A DNA stretch of 64,000 bases, taken from Dehalococcoidia bacterium. GTDB taxonomy: Bacteria; Chloroflexota; Dehalococcoidia; Bin125. Position 1 is the first letter of the stretch; the number at the start of each line of letters is the position of its first letter. The position numbers and the translations under genes are program-made. Below, one piece after another: positions 25,773 to 33,763 of the stretch. Below the pieces are notes generated by a model, which was not told where the DNA came from, did not search any database, and saw only the letters and a program-made list of their open reading frames with translations. Location: NCBI GenBank assembly GCA_022828105.1, contig JAJEJC010000007.1, positions 1 to 64,000 on the forward strand, in the 5' to 3' direction.

Positions 25773-26318
25773 CTATAGCTCGGGCGGCCCGATTTCGGCC
25801 AGTGCGTCTGCGGCGTGACCATTCGTGCGCGGGCAGAGATGCTCCGTTCCTTCGAGCGGCTCCTTGCACAGCGGGCAGGTCGGGCGCCCGCCGGCAACGG
25901 TCTCTTCGGCCTGCGCCGCAAACAGCCGCGCTCGCGGCCGATCGATGTCGACGCGCAGCGTTGGTTGCGGGTTGACGCCGCCCTCTTCCACATCGGTGGC
26001 GAAAAGCGTGATCAGATCTGCATCCTCGTTGTAGCCAAGCGCGATCCGGCCGGCGAGAAACTCGTGCGTCGGCTGATGGGGAAACGGCTCGAGCGGACGC
26101 GCCGCGGGACGCCGGCCCTCGCCGGAGGCGCGGTGCCGGGCGAGCACCTGCTGGATCGCTTCAGAGAGCGCGCTGACCTGCGTCTTTTCGCACCAGATCG
26201 ATGCGGTCTTGTCGCCGGCCGTGACGCGCAGCCGAAAGCGCCGCTGCCCGGGCGGGCCAATCGCCTCCGCCTCAAGCACTTCCGCCACACCCAGATCGTG
26301 CTCCGCGCCATTGGCCAT
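25773..26318 (-). CDS. DUF3090 family protein
   Basis: 181-aa protein of the DUF3090 family, known mainly from Actinobacteria and Chloroflexi. Start NGAEHDLGVAEVLEAEAIGPPGQRRFRLRV, then TASIWCEKTQVSALSEAIQQVL, FLAGRIALGYNEDADLITLFA, RVDIDRPRARLFAAQAEETV and a C-terminal zinc-binding-looking pair (CPLCKEPLEGTEHLCPRTNGH). Function is not established. The ATG chosen matches the family start; the open frame continues upstream through the promoter region and antisense to the peroxiredoxin, which is not coding. Confidence 0.88.
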   Translation of the reverse strand: MANGAEHDLGVAEVLEAEAIGPPGQRRFRLRVTAGDKTASIWCEKTQVSALSEAIQQVLARHRASGEGRRPAARPLEPFPHQPTHEFLAGRIALGYNEDADLITLFATDVEEGGVNPQPTLRVDIDRPRARLFAAQAEETVAGGRPTCPLCKEPLEGTEHLCPRTNGHAADALAEIGPPEL

Positions 26319-26411
26319 GGGCTGAGTATACCGAGGAGCTAGGATCAGACCCAACGAATCCTTCGTCTCAGCAGCCGGCGCGTCCACGCGCCGCGCGAAA
26401 GCAGGACTCCC

Positions 26412-26879
26412 GTGGCAGTAGACATCGGCCAAGCGGCGCCCGACTTCACCTTGATGGACGGCGACCGCAAGGAACACACGCTCTCCGACTTCCGAGGTCA
26501 GAAAGTCGTCGTGGCCTGGTACGTGCTCGCCTTCACCGGCGGTTGAACGAACGAACTGAGCCGCTTCCAGGAACTTCACTCCGAGTTCCAGGAAACGGGC
26601 GCCCAGGTGCTGGGCATCTCGGTCGACTCTCCTTTCGCCAACGGCGCATACGCCATCGAACTGGGCCTTGAATTCCCACTGTTGGGCGACTTCCCCTGGG
26701 GCAAGACTGCCAAGGCCTGGGGCATCCTCAACGAGGAACGCGGCTTCTCGGCTCGCATGACCTACGTGATTGATGAGCAAGGCGTCGTACGTCACATCGT
26801 CGACGCACAACGCGACTTCAATGCCCATCCAGAGGGCGCGTTGGAGTTTCTTCAGTCGCTCGACGCGGATGGGAGCTAG
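26412..26879 (+). CDS. Peroxiredoxin (AhpC/TSA family), predicted selenoprotein (Sec at residue 45)
   Basis: Thiol-dependent peroxidase fold: GTG start, then [37 protein letters not shown], and an in-frame TGA (26544-26546) exactly at the peroxidatic cysteine, followed by [15 protein letters not shown]. The standard motif is FT(G/P)GCTNEL, so TGA stands for Cys. The frame stays conserved to the end ([43 protein letters not shown]-like [13 protein letters not shown]). Full length 155 aa with Sec is normal for the family. AGGA lies 5 nt before the GTG. Without recoding only a 44-residue fragment would be made. A hairpin follows the TGA. Confidence 0.9.
26565..26594 (+). promoter_or_regulatory. 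Candidate bacterial SECIS element of the peroxiredoxin gene
   Basis: Eighteen nt after the TGA, TTCC-A-GGAACT and AGTTCC-A-GGAA form a 10-bp stem with one A/A mismatch around an 8-nt loop (26576-26583), which starts 29 nt after the TGA. The distance fits bacterial SECIS hairpins. The loop (TCACTCCG) lacks the usual early G, so this is weaker than the rhodanese case. Confidence 0.5.
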
Positions 26880-27152
26880 GCGTGGCCGATCCGATGCCAA
26901 CGCATTGACCAAACCTGCTGTGCCGCTTTGGCTGGTGAGATTTGAGTTAACTGGGTATGCAGTATAACAATTGAGCATGTAGTTATCACCATGCTCAGCA
27001 CTATTGTACTGTTTGATGACATAATGGGAACGTTTGCACAGCGTTGACAAAGATTACAAGATCCTTGAACATAAGCAGTGCGCAAGGTGAATACGTTAAG
27101 TAGACTCTGCGCGTGACCGCTTGGCGGCGAGTCGACTCCTCGGAGTACTCCA
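26880..27152. other. AT-richer intergenic region, probable promoter
   Basis: Unlike its surroundings this stretch is AT-rich (about 26940-27100) and has no convincing gene on either strand. It includes a TTGACA (about 27041) followed some 17-18 nt later by a weak -10-like AACATA, pointing toward the next gene. No tRNA or riboswitch recognised. Confidence 0.4.
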
Positions 27153-27410
27153 ATGGTTACTTCCGTAACCCAGGGCCTCGTCGCCCCTCAAGACTGCGTT
27201 CACGAGTGGTTGATTGACTCGCCTCACGGCGCGCGGTCCGAAGGCTACTGCGGTCGCTGCCACGTGCGCGGCGTGTTCTTCAACTCGATTCCTGACGAAG
27301 TCCGGATCAATAACTCCGACATCTTCACCAGCCGGCGGCCCGGGACTCGGGACAACTGGTCTGAAGTCGATACCGAGTCCGAACTGCGCGCCATGTACGC
27401 GCGCCGCTGA
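27153..27410 (+). CDS. Small Cys-containing protein, unknown function
   Basis: 85-aa protein with Cys and His residues that could bind zinc (DCVHEWLIDSP, then EGYCGRCHVRG with a CxxCH), followed by a polar tail (RRPGTRDNWSEVDTESELRAMY). The CVHEW...CxxC start resembles small zinc-ribbon proteins seen in actinobacteria and Chloroflexi, but I cannot name a family. The CxxCH could bind haem only if exported, and no signal peptide is visible, so zinc is likelier. Probably transcribed from the AT-rich region upstream. Confidence 0.65.
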   Translation: MVTSVTQGLVAPQDCVHEWLIDSPHGARSEGYCGRCHVRGVFFNSIPDEVRINNSDIFTSRRPGTRDNWSEVDTESELRAMYARR

Positions 27411-27480
27411 GTCCTGCTGATTCCTGTGGTCCCCCGGGCCGGCAGGCCGTCAAGCGACCCTGCGGGCTTAGACTGCTTGC

Positions 27481-27789
27481 ATGAGTAGACGCAGCGGCGG
27501 CACTGATGCAGGCGGCTCGGCGGACTTGTCCGCCGACCTTGCCAGTTTCGCGGTGCGCTCCGTGCCGTTCGACGAGTGGGTCGACATCGACACGCTCATA
27601 CATCGCAGCTCAGTGACCTCCGGCGATTTCGACTACGTCTTGCGACCGCTCTGTCCCGACTGCGGGGTTGAGGCGGAGATTGAATACGAGACCCTGGAAC
27701 CGGAAGCCGACGGCGGGCGCGAAGTGATCTCCGCGCTGGTCTGCGTGCCCTGCAGCCTGCTCTGGGAGCCCGACCAGCCCGACGACTGA
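27481..27789 (+). CDS. Small CxxC/CxxC protein, unknown function
   Basis: 102-aa acidic protein. The N-terminal 50 residues are polar (SGGTDAGGSADLSADLASFAV), then SFDYVL-like strands with two Cys pairs, LCPDCGVEAEIEYETLE and SALVCVPCSLLWEPDQ, about 32 residues apart, a pattern expected of a zinc ribbon. It follows another small Cys-pair protein by 70 bp on the same strand and precedes a MoaD-like gene. No family recognised. Confidence 0.6.
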   Translation: MSRRSGGTDAGGSADLSADLASFAVRSVPFDEWVDIDTLIHRSSVTSGDFDYVLRPLCPDCGVEAEIEYETLEPEADGGREVISALVCVPCSLLWEPDQPDD

Positions 27790-27893
27790 TGAAGGCTGAT
27801 CGTACCGACTGCATTGGCCTGCGCAGACGCCGTCCGCATCCCGCGCTACCCTCTAGCTCAAACAAGCCTTGCAGAACGAATCGAGCTGCGTCG

Positions 27894-28169
27894 ATGAGTG
27901 TTTCCGTGCGCATTCCGACTCCGCTGCGCTCTCTCACTGCCGACCAGGACGTCGTGGAGGCGGCTGGAGACACGCTCCAGCAACTCGTGCTGGACCTTGA
28001 GCGCCAGTTCCCCGGCATCGGCGATCGCATCATTGACGAGGACGGCGAAATCCGGCGGTTCGTCAACCTGTTCGTCAACGGCGAAGACGTCCGTTTCCTC
28101 GACGGCCTGCACACCGCGTTGAGCCAGGGCGACGAAGTGTCCATCGTCCCCGCCGTGGCGGGCGGCTGA
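27894..28169 (+). CDS. MoaD/ThiS-like sulfur-carrier protein
   Basis: 91-aa ubiquitin-fold protein: VRIPTPLRSLTADQDVVEAAGDTLQQLVLDLERQFPGI, then IRRFVNLFVNGEDVRFLDGLHTALSQGDEVSIVPAVAGG. It ends exactly in Gly-Gly, as needed for adenylation and thiocarboxylate formation, so it may carry sulfur for molybdopterin, thiamin, cysteine or another product. The pattern FVNGEDVRFLDGLHT is closest to MoaD-family and CysO-like proteins. I take the ATG at 27894; the open frame upstream lacks homology. The enoyl-CoA hydratase gene starts 6 bp later. No activating (MoeB-type) enzyme is nearby. Confidence 0.88.
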   Translation: MSVSVRIPTPLRSLTADQDVVEAAGDTLQQLVLDLERQFPGIGDRIIDEDGEIRRFVNLFVNGEDVRFLDGLHTALSQGDEVSIVPAVAGG

Positions 28170-28175
28170 GTCGCC

Positions 28176-28982
28176 ATGAGCGTTCGCATCGACACCGACG
28201 GCAATGTCGCAACGATCACGCTCGACCGGCCCGAGCGGATGAACGCCATCAACCCGGAGATGTCGCAGCAACTCGACGAGTTCTGGTCCGAGTTCGACCG
28301 CGACGACGCGCTGCACGTGGCGATCATCACCGGCGCCGGCCGCGCCTTCTGCGCAGGCCGCGATCTCGTCCGCCCCGACGCTCACAACGACGAGATCGAG
28401 CGCGCCGCTTCTTCTGCAACCAGACGCCAGGCCGATCCGTCGAACGCGGCCGGGCTATCAAGCTGGGGCCCCGACAAGACCTGGAAGCCCGTGATCGCCG
28501 CGATCAACGGCTGGTGCCTGGCCGGCGGTTTCGCCCTGGCGCTCTCCTGCGACCTGCGAATCATGAGCGACACGGCGCGGATCGGCTCGATGGCGCCGCG
28601 CCGCGGTCTGCTGCCCGGCGGCGGCCAGGTGCAGCGGCTGGCCCGCTACGTGCCCTTTGGCAAAGCGCTGGAGTTGCTGCTGCGCGCCAACCACCTCGAC
28701 GCCCACGAGGCGCACCGGATCGGCCTGGCCAATGCCGTCACCTCGCCGGACGACTTGCTACCGACCGCACTTGAATGGGCCGAAGAGATCGCCTCCAATG
28801 CGCCGCTGGCCGTGCGCGCTTCGAAGCGCGCGGCGTACGAGGGCGTGCTGCTGCAGTCCGGATTCGCCGAGGGCATGACGCTGGAGTCGCAACTCTATTC
28901 TGAGATCATGATCACGGAAGACGCGCGCGAAGGTACGACCGCCTTCGCCGAGAAACGCCCCGCCGAGTTCAAGGGCCGTTGA
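28176..28982 (+). CDS. Enoyl-CoA hydratase/isomerase family protein
   Basis: 268-aa crotonase-fold enzyme. The oxyanion-hole regions are AIITGAGRAFCAGRDLVRPD and INGWCLAGGFALALSCDLRIM; the segment normally holding the catalytic Glu reads PRRGLLPGGGQVQRLARYV, so one of the two usual acids is replaced by Arg, which suggests an isomerase, dehalogenase or other activity rather than plain hydration. The C-terminal region (SNAPLAVRASKRAAYEGVLL...EDAREGTTAFAEKRPAEFKGR) is standard. Substrate unknown. It closely follows the MoaD-like gene and precedes an amidase. Confidence 0.92.
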   Translation: MSVRIDTDGNVATITLDRPERMNAINPEMSQQLDEFWSEFDRDDALHVAIITGAGRAFCAGRDLVRPDAHNDEIERAASSATRRQADPSNAAGLSSWGPDKTWKPVIAAINGWCLAGGFALALSCDLRIMSDTARIGSMAPRRGLLPGGGQVQRLARYVPFGKALELLLRANHLDAHEAHRIGLANAVTSPDDLLPTALEWAEEIASNAPLAVRASKRAAYEGVLLQSGFAEGMTLESQLYSEIMITEDAREGTTAFAEKRPAEFKGR

Positions 28983-29023
28983 TCCACGCAGGCGTCCTCC
29001 GCCCAACGGCAGGAGCACGCCAG

Positions 29024-30412
29024 ATGGTCGACACATTCTCTTCCCTCAACGAGATCGCCCGCGCAGTCCGCGAGCGGGAAGTCTCGGCCGTCGAGATGCT
29101 GGAAGCGCATCTCGCACGGATCGATGAGGTCAATCCAACCCTCAATGCGGTCGTAGCGCTCTGCCGCGATCGGGCCAGGACTGAGGCCGCAGCCGCCGAC
29201 GCCGCGATCGCCGGAGAAACTGAACTCGGGCCGTTGCACGGCGTGCCGATCACGCTCAAGGACTCGCACGACACCGAGGGCGTGGTGACGACCGGCGGCA
29301 CGCTGGGACGCAAGGACTTCGTCCCCGAGGCCGACTCCACCGTTGCGGCGCGCCTGCGCGGCGCAGGCGCGATCCTGATGGGCAAGACCAACACGCCCGA
29401 GTTGACGCTCTCCGGCGAGACCGACAATCTCGTCTACGGCCAGACCCGCAATCCGTTCAATCCCGATCGCACGCCGGGCGGCTCCAGCGGCGGCGCGGCG
29501 GCCATCGTCTCGGCCGGTGGGTCGCCGCTCGACCTGGGCAGCGACACAGGCGGCAGCATCCGCTTGCCGTCGCACTTCAGCGGTCTCTGCGGAATCAAGC
29601 CCACCGCCGGTCGCGTGCCGCGTACAGGACACATCGTGTCCTGGGACATGGGCGCGCTCGAGGCCTGGACCACGATCGGCCCGATGTGCCGATACGTCGA
29701 CGATCTCGAGCTGGCCTTGTCGATCATTGCCGGTCCGGATGGCATCGATCCCTTCATTCATCCCGTGCCGTTGCGCGACTCGGCCGATGTCGACCTGAGC
29801 AGCTTGAACATCGCGTGGTACTCGGATGTCGACGGCTACCTCGAACCGGATGACGATACTCGAGCTGTGCTCGACGACGCCGTGACCGCGCTGGCCGAGC
29901 GGGTTTCGACGGTCGAGCGCGACACGCCTCCGGCGCTGGCCGAGTACGTGGATCTCTGGCCTCGCGTCGGCGGCGGCGACGGCCGCGCATGGGTCACGCG
30001 CATCCTCGACCGGTGGGGCACCACGGAAGAGTCGGAATTCCTCAAGAAAGGCTTCGACCGGATTGAGCCGACGGCCACCGATGTCTTCACCGAATCGCTG
30101 GAGCGCCAGGATCGGTTCCGCAGCGAGATGCTGCAATTCATCCAACCCTACGACGCCATGATCGCGCCGGTCGCCGCGCGCCCCGCTCCCGAACACGGCC
30201 AGACCTACAGCGCCGAGCTGCGCACCATATTCTATACGGGGCCGTACAACATCGCGGGATGGCCCGGTACGGCGCTGCGCTGCGGCGAGTCCAGCGACGG
30301 CCTGCCCATTGGCGTGCAAATCCTCGCCCATCCCTGGCGCGAGGACGTGACCCTCGCCCTGGCGCGAGCACTGGAGAGCGATCTCGGTGGTTGGCAGCGA
30401 CCGCCGATCTGA
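29024..30412 (+). CDS. Amidase (amidase signature family)
   Basis: 462-aa amide hydrolase. The Ser-cisSer-Lys triad is visible: Lys in PITLKDSHDTEGVVTTGG, cis-Ser in TPGGSSGGAAAIVSAG, and nucleophile Ser in LDLGSDTGGSIRLPSHFSGLCGIKPT. It lacks clear GatA-specific features and no gatB/gatC is adjacent, so it is probably a catabolic amidase rather than the Glu-tRNA amidotransferase. The end SDGLPIGVQILAHPWREDVTLALARALE is typical. ATG chosen because AGGAG lies 8 nt upstream. Substrate unknown. Confidence 0.93.
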   Translation: MVDTFSSLNEIARAVREREVSAVEMLEAHLARIDEVNPTLNAVVALCRDRARTEAAAADAAIAGETELGPLHGVPITLKDSHDTEGVVTTGGTLGRKDFVPEADSTVAARLRGAGAILMGKTNTPELTLSGETDNLVYGQTRNPFNPDRTPGGSSGGAAAIVSAGGSPLDLGSDTGGSIRLPSHFSGLCGIKPTAGRVPRTGHIVSWDMGALEAWTTIGPMCRYVDDLELALSIIAGPDGIDPFIHPVPLRDSADVDLSSLNIAWYSDVDGYLEPDDDTRAVLDDAVTALAERVSTVERDTPPALAEYVDLWPRVGGGDGRAWVTRILDRWGTTEESEFLKKGFDRIEPTATDVFTESLERQDRFRSEMLQFIQPYDAMIAPVAARPAPEHGQTYSAELRTIFYTGPYNIAGWPGTALRCGESSDGLPIGVQILAHPWREDVTLALARALESDLGGWQRPPI

Positions 30413-30416
30413 CTCG

Positions 30417-31046
30417 TCACTCGTTCACTGGCAGGACCCGATCGAGCCAGTCGATTAGCAGGCGCCATAGGTCGTCGCGGCGCTGGCGCAGAGAGTGCGT
30501 GGCATCCTCCAGGGTGTGCAACTCGCGCCCCTGTCCGGCGAGCGAGTAAACCCATTCGGACAGTCGCGGCGGCAGGCGCCAGTCGGCCCCGCCGTGAATC
30601 AGCAGCAACGGACGCGGGGCCAGCGACCGGACCTCGGACGGCTCAATGCCCATGGTCTGTGTCGAGAGCGCGCAGGTCGCTGCCACATGCGGCGAGCGCG
30701 CTGCGGCGCGAATCACGATCGCACCCCCATAGGAATGGCCGATCAGCGCGAGCTGCCGGATGCCCTGTTCCGCAATCCAGTCGACTCCGGCGAGCAGGTC
30801 GGCTGTGCCGTCGTCGATTGGTCCCGGCGAGGTCTTGACCCGAAAGTCGAGCCGCAGCACGCCAATGCCTACCTGAGGCATCAACGCCGCGAGGTCGGCA
30901 TAGATACCTTCGGCCGGCCCGTCGAAGCCGCCGTCGAATCCACCCACGCAGATCAGACCGCCGCGGACCTTGCCCTCGGCGGGCGGATGCCAGAGCGCGT
31001 CGATCGGGCCCAGCGCGGACGGGACGACCACTTCGGGTGATTCCAT
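30417..31046 (-). CDS. Alpha/beta hydrolase (dienelactone-hydrolase-like)
   Basis: 209-aa alpha/beta-hydrolase. Nucleophile elbow GHSYGGAIVIRAAARSP (Ser about 100), acid region PRPLLLIHGGADWRLPP, and His near DATHSLRQRRDDLWRLLIDWL. The N-terminus GPIDALWHPPAEGKVRGGLICVGGFDGGFDG shows the first strands and oxyanion hole. Substrate unknown. Convergent with the amidase (4 bp apart) and divergent from the CoA-ligase gene, whose promoter must lie in the 44 bp between them. Confidence 0.86.
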   Translation of the reverse strand: MESPEVVVPSALGPIDALWHPPAEGKVRGGLICVGGFDGGFDGPAEGIYADLAALMPQVGIGVLRLDFRVKTSPGPIDDGTADLLAGVDWIAEQGIRQLALIGHSYGGAIVIRAAARSPHVAATCALSTQTMGIEPSEVRSLAPRPLLLIHGGADWRLPPRLSEWVYSLAGQGRELHTLEDATHSLRQRRDDLWRLLIDWLDRVLPVNE

Positions 31047-31090
31047 ATCGCTTGATACGCTACTTGGGCGTTCATGAGGAAGGCCCGTTT

Positions 31091-32542
31091 ATGACCTTTG
31101 TTCCGACCGATGCCGCCCGCGAGACCGATGCGCAGGCGGCGCTGCAGACCGCGTTCGCGCCGCAATCCGTGGCCATTGCAGGCGTCTCGCCGCGCACGAC
31201 CGGCTGGGGCGGCGGGCAGATGTTCCTGCGCGCCATCCGCAATCTCGATCGCGTGCCGCAGGTCTACTGCCTCAATCCGCGCGGCGGCGAACTCGACGAC
31301 GGCACCCCGCTCTACCGCTCGCTCGCCGAGGTCCCCGGTCCGGTCGAGTCGCTGATCTCCGCCGTACCCGCGTCGGCGATCCTCGGCCTGGTCGACGATG
31401 CCGTCGCCAAGGGCGTCAAGGTCATCCACCTCTTCACCGCCGGATTCGGCGAGACCGGCAGCGACGAGCGAGCCGAACTCGAATCCGAAGTCCTCAGCAA
31501 GCTGCGGCAGGCCGGGATCCGCCTGATCGGCCCGAACTGCATGGGCGTTCACTCGACCCGCGGCGGCGTCTCATGGATGGACGACAGTGGCTCGACACCG
31601 GGACACGTCGGCATGCTTTCGCAGTCGGGCATGAACGCTTCGGAAGTCGTCGGCCACGGCGCGCGGCGCGGGATTGACTTCTCCAACGTCGCCTCCTTCG
31701 GCAACGCCTCCGATCTGAACGAGGCCGACTACCTCGAATTCCTCGCCAACGATCCCGACTCCCATATCGTGCTCGCTTACCTCGAAGGCATCCGTAACGG
31801 CCGCCGCTTCCTCGGCGTGGCCCGCGAGATGTCGCAACGACGCAAGCCGCTGGTCGTGCTCAAGGGCGGCCTGACCGAGGCGGGCTCTCGCGCGGCAGCG
31901 TCGCACACAGGCTCATTGGCCGGTTCGGCCCAGATCTGGGATGCAGTGCAAAAGCAGGGCGGCTTCATGCCGGCGAACAGCGTCGAGGAGCTGCTTGACC
32001 TGGCCGTCACCATCGAGCGGATGCCCGGTGTCTCCGGACCTCGCTGCGCCGTCCTCGGAGGCGGTGGCGGCGTTTCGGTGCTGGCCGCCGACATCTGCGA
32101 TCGCAACAACATCCCGGTGCCCTGGTTCGCCGATCAGACCCAGCAGGTGCTGCGCGAGTTCACGCCCGTCGCCGGCACCTCGATTCGCAACCCGCTCGAC
32201 GCCGGCTTCATGCTCGAGGGCGACAAGATGGAAACCGCCCTGCGTGCGGTCGCCGACGACCCCGGCATCGATTGGCTCATGGTCCACACCGGCGCGGACG
32301 GCGGCGGTCCGCGCGGTCGGCAGGACGATCATGCCCGGCAGATGGCCGAGGGCCTTGCCGCGATCGTGCCGAAACTGAGTAAGCCGCTCGCCGTCGTCAT
32401 TCGCCAGGCGCGCACCGGCGAGGGCTTCGAGCGCGGCCTCGACCTCCAGCATCGGCTCAACGGCCACGGCATCGCCTGCTTCCAGAGCATTGACGCCTGC
32501 GCACTTGCCGTGCGGCGATACCTAGACTGGCAGCAGCGCTAG
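31091..32542 (+). CDS. Acyl-CoA synthetase (NDP-forming) alpha-type / CoA-binding protein
   Basis: 483-aa protein like the alpha part of NDP-forming acyl-CoA synthetases. CoA-binding Rossmann domain (SVAIAGVSPRTTGWGGGQMFLRAI... VYCLNPRGGELDDGTPLYRSLAEVPGPVESLISAVPA), then GIRLIGPNCMGVHSTRGGVSWMD, a succinyl-CoA-ligase-like domain (GMLSQSGMNASEVVGHGARRGIDFSNVASFGNASDLNEADYLEFL) and SHTGSLAGSAQIWDAVQKQGGF with the His that is phosphorylated in relatives. The beta (ATP-grasp) half is not fused and no separate beta gene is near. ATG with GAGGAAGG upstream. Confidence 0.9.
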   Translation: MTFVPTDAARETDAQAALQTAFAPQSVAIAGVSPRTTGWGGGQMFLRAIRNLDRVPQVYCLNPRGGELDDGTPLYRSLAEVPGPVESLISAVPASAILGLVDDAVAKGVKVIHLFTAGFGETGSDERAELESEVLSKLRQAGIRLIGPNCMGVHSTRGGVSWMDDSGSTPGHVGMLSQSGMNASEVVGHGARRGIDFSNVASFGNASDLNEADYLEFLANDPDSHIVLAYLEGIRNGRRFLGVAREMSQRRKPLVVLKGGLTEAGSRAAASHTGSLAGSAQIWDAVQKQGGFMPANSVEELLDLAVTIERMPGVSGPRCAVLGGGGGVSVLAADICDRNNIPVPWFADQTQQVLREFTPVAGTSIRNPLDAGFMLEGDKMETALRAVADDPGIDWLMVHTGADGGGPRGRQDDHARQMAEGLAAIVPKLSKPLAVVIRQARTGEGFERGLDLQHRLNGHGIACFQSIDACALAVRRYLDWQQR

Positions 32543-32551
32543 GGAGTCGAT

Positions 32552-32860
32552 ATGGCCTGGATCAAGCCGCGCCGCATGCTGAGAGCCCCCGACTCGAGCG
32601 TCACCGCGCTCGATGAGCAGGGCGCCACGCTGCAGATTGACGGACTCTTCTGCGGCGTCTGCGCCAACCGAGTCAGCAATTCGCTCAGCCGCCTCGACGG
32701 AGTCGAGTCGGCCTCCTGCGACCTCGAGAGCGCCATCGCGACCGTCCGCCTGAGCGGAACCGTCGATGAGGCAGAACTCAGACAGGCCGTGCTCGACGCC
32801 GCCTACGCCAAGCCGCTGCGACGCGCCGCCGAGCGCGCCGCTCGGGCGGTCGGCCTCTAG
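32552..32860 (+). CDS. Heavy-metal-associated (HMA) domain protein
   Basis: 102-aa protein with one HMA-like domain: TLQIDGLFCGVCANRVSNSLSRLDGVESASCDLESAIATVRLSGTVDEAELRQAVLDAAY. The metal site reads CGVC where copper chaperones have (M)xCxxC. There is a short basic N-terminal extension and an Arg/Ala-rich tail. It could be a copper or zinc chaperone, or a detached transporter domain, but no P-type ATPase is nearby. Starts 9 bp after the CoA-ligase gene; the endonuclease IV gene begins 2 bp after its stop. Confidence 0.85.
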   Translation: MAWIKPRRMLRAPDSSVTALDEQGATLQIDGLFCGVCANRVSNSLSRLDGVESASCDLESAIATVRLSGTVDEAELRQAVLDAAYAKPLRRAAERAARAVGL

Positions 32861-32862
32861 TC

Positions 32863-33750
32863 ATGGCGCGGACGCCCAGCCTCGGCGCGCACGTCTCCTC
32901 CGCCGGAGGCATCGACAAGGCGGTCGACCGCGCCGTCGACCTGGGCGCGGAGTCCTTTCAGATCTTCGGCGCGGCCCCACAGATGTGGAAGCGCAAGCAT
33001 CATCCCGACGAAGACACCGAGTCCTACCGCCAGAAGTTCACACAGGCCAGGCTCAAGTCGTCCTTCATCCACGCCGTCTACCTGATCAATCTCGCCTCGC
33101 CCGACGACGAATTGCTGCGCAAGTCGACCGACACCCTGACCGCCGAGCTGGACCTGGCCGCTCGGATCGGCGCAGACGGCGTCATCTTCCACGTCGGTTC
33201 GCACATGGGCTCGGGCTTCGACCACGCCTTGCCCAGAATCGCGGCGGGCATGAGGGAGGCGCTGGATCGGACGCCGGACGACGCGCTGTTGTTGTTGGAA
33301 AACAACGCCGGCGCGGGTCGATCCGTTGGATCAACCTTCTCGGAACTCTCGGCAATCATGAATGCCGTCGACAACCCCCGCGTGCGCATCTGCCTCGACA
33401 CCTGCCACGCGCACGCGGCCGGCTACAACGTGGCCACCATCGCCGGACTCAAGGCGACCGTGGACGAGTTTCAACGCGAGCTCGGCGCAGACAAGCTCGC
33501 TGCGATCCATGCCAACGATTCCAAGACCCCACTCGGCTCAGGTAGGGATCGGCACGAGAACATCGGCCAGGGAACCATCGGTGTCAAGGCCTTCAGGCGG
33601 ATGGTGCGGAACCGTCTGTTTCGCAAGGCGGCCTGGTTGCTGGAAGTCCCCGGATACGAGGGCAACGGACCAGGCAAGGCCGACGTTGAGGTCCTCAAGT
33701 CGCTGCGCGACGACGCCGACGTGCCGGACGTCCCCGCCCCGAGCGGCTAA
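32863..33750 (+). CDS. nfo: Endonuclease IV (AP endonuclease)
   Basis: 295-aa zinc-dependent apurinic/apyrimidinic endonuclease of base-excision repair. Start LGAHVSSAGGIDKAVDRAVDLGAESFQIFGAAPQMWK, then HAVYLINLASPD, HVGSHMG, LLLENNAGAGRSVGSTFSEL, RICLDTCHAHAAGYNV, AIHANDSKTPLGSGRDRHENIGQGTIG and LLEVPGYEGNGPGKADVEVLKSL, which include the trinuclear zinc ligands (His, Glu, Asp, His). Length is normal. It sits immediately downstream of the HMA gene. Confidence 0.96.
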   Translation: MARTPSLGAHVSSAGGIDKAVDRAVDLGAESFQIFGAAPQMWKRKHHPDEDTESYRQKFTQARLKSSFIHAVYLINLASPDDELLRKSTDTLTAELDLAARIGADGVIFHVGSHMGSGFDHALPRIAAGMREALDRTPDDALLLLENNAGAGRSVGSTFSELSAIMNAVDNPRVRICLDTCHAHAAGYNVATIAGLKATVDEFQRELGADKLAAIHANDSKTPLGSGRDRHENIGQGTIGVKAFRRMVRNRLFRKAAWLLEVPGYEGNGPGKADVEVLKSLRDDADVPDVPAPSG

Positions 33751-33763
33751 CCAGCGTTGGAGG

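Noticed and set aside
26319-27050. N-terminal extension of the DUF3090 protein through the peroxiredoxin region
   Set aside because: It runs antisense to a clear peroxiredoxin and lies upstream of the conserved start MANGAEHDL.
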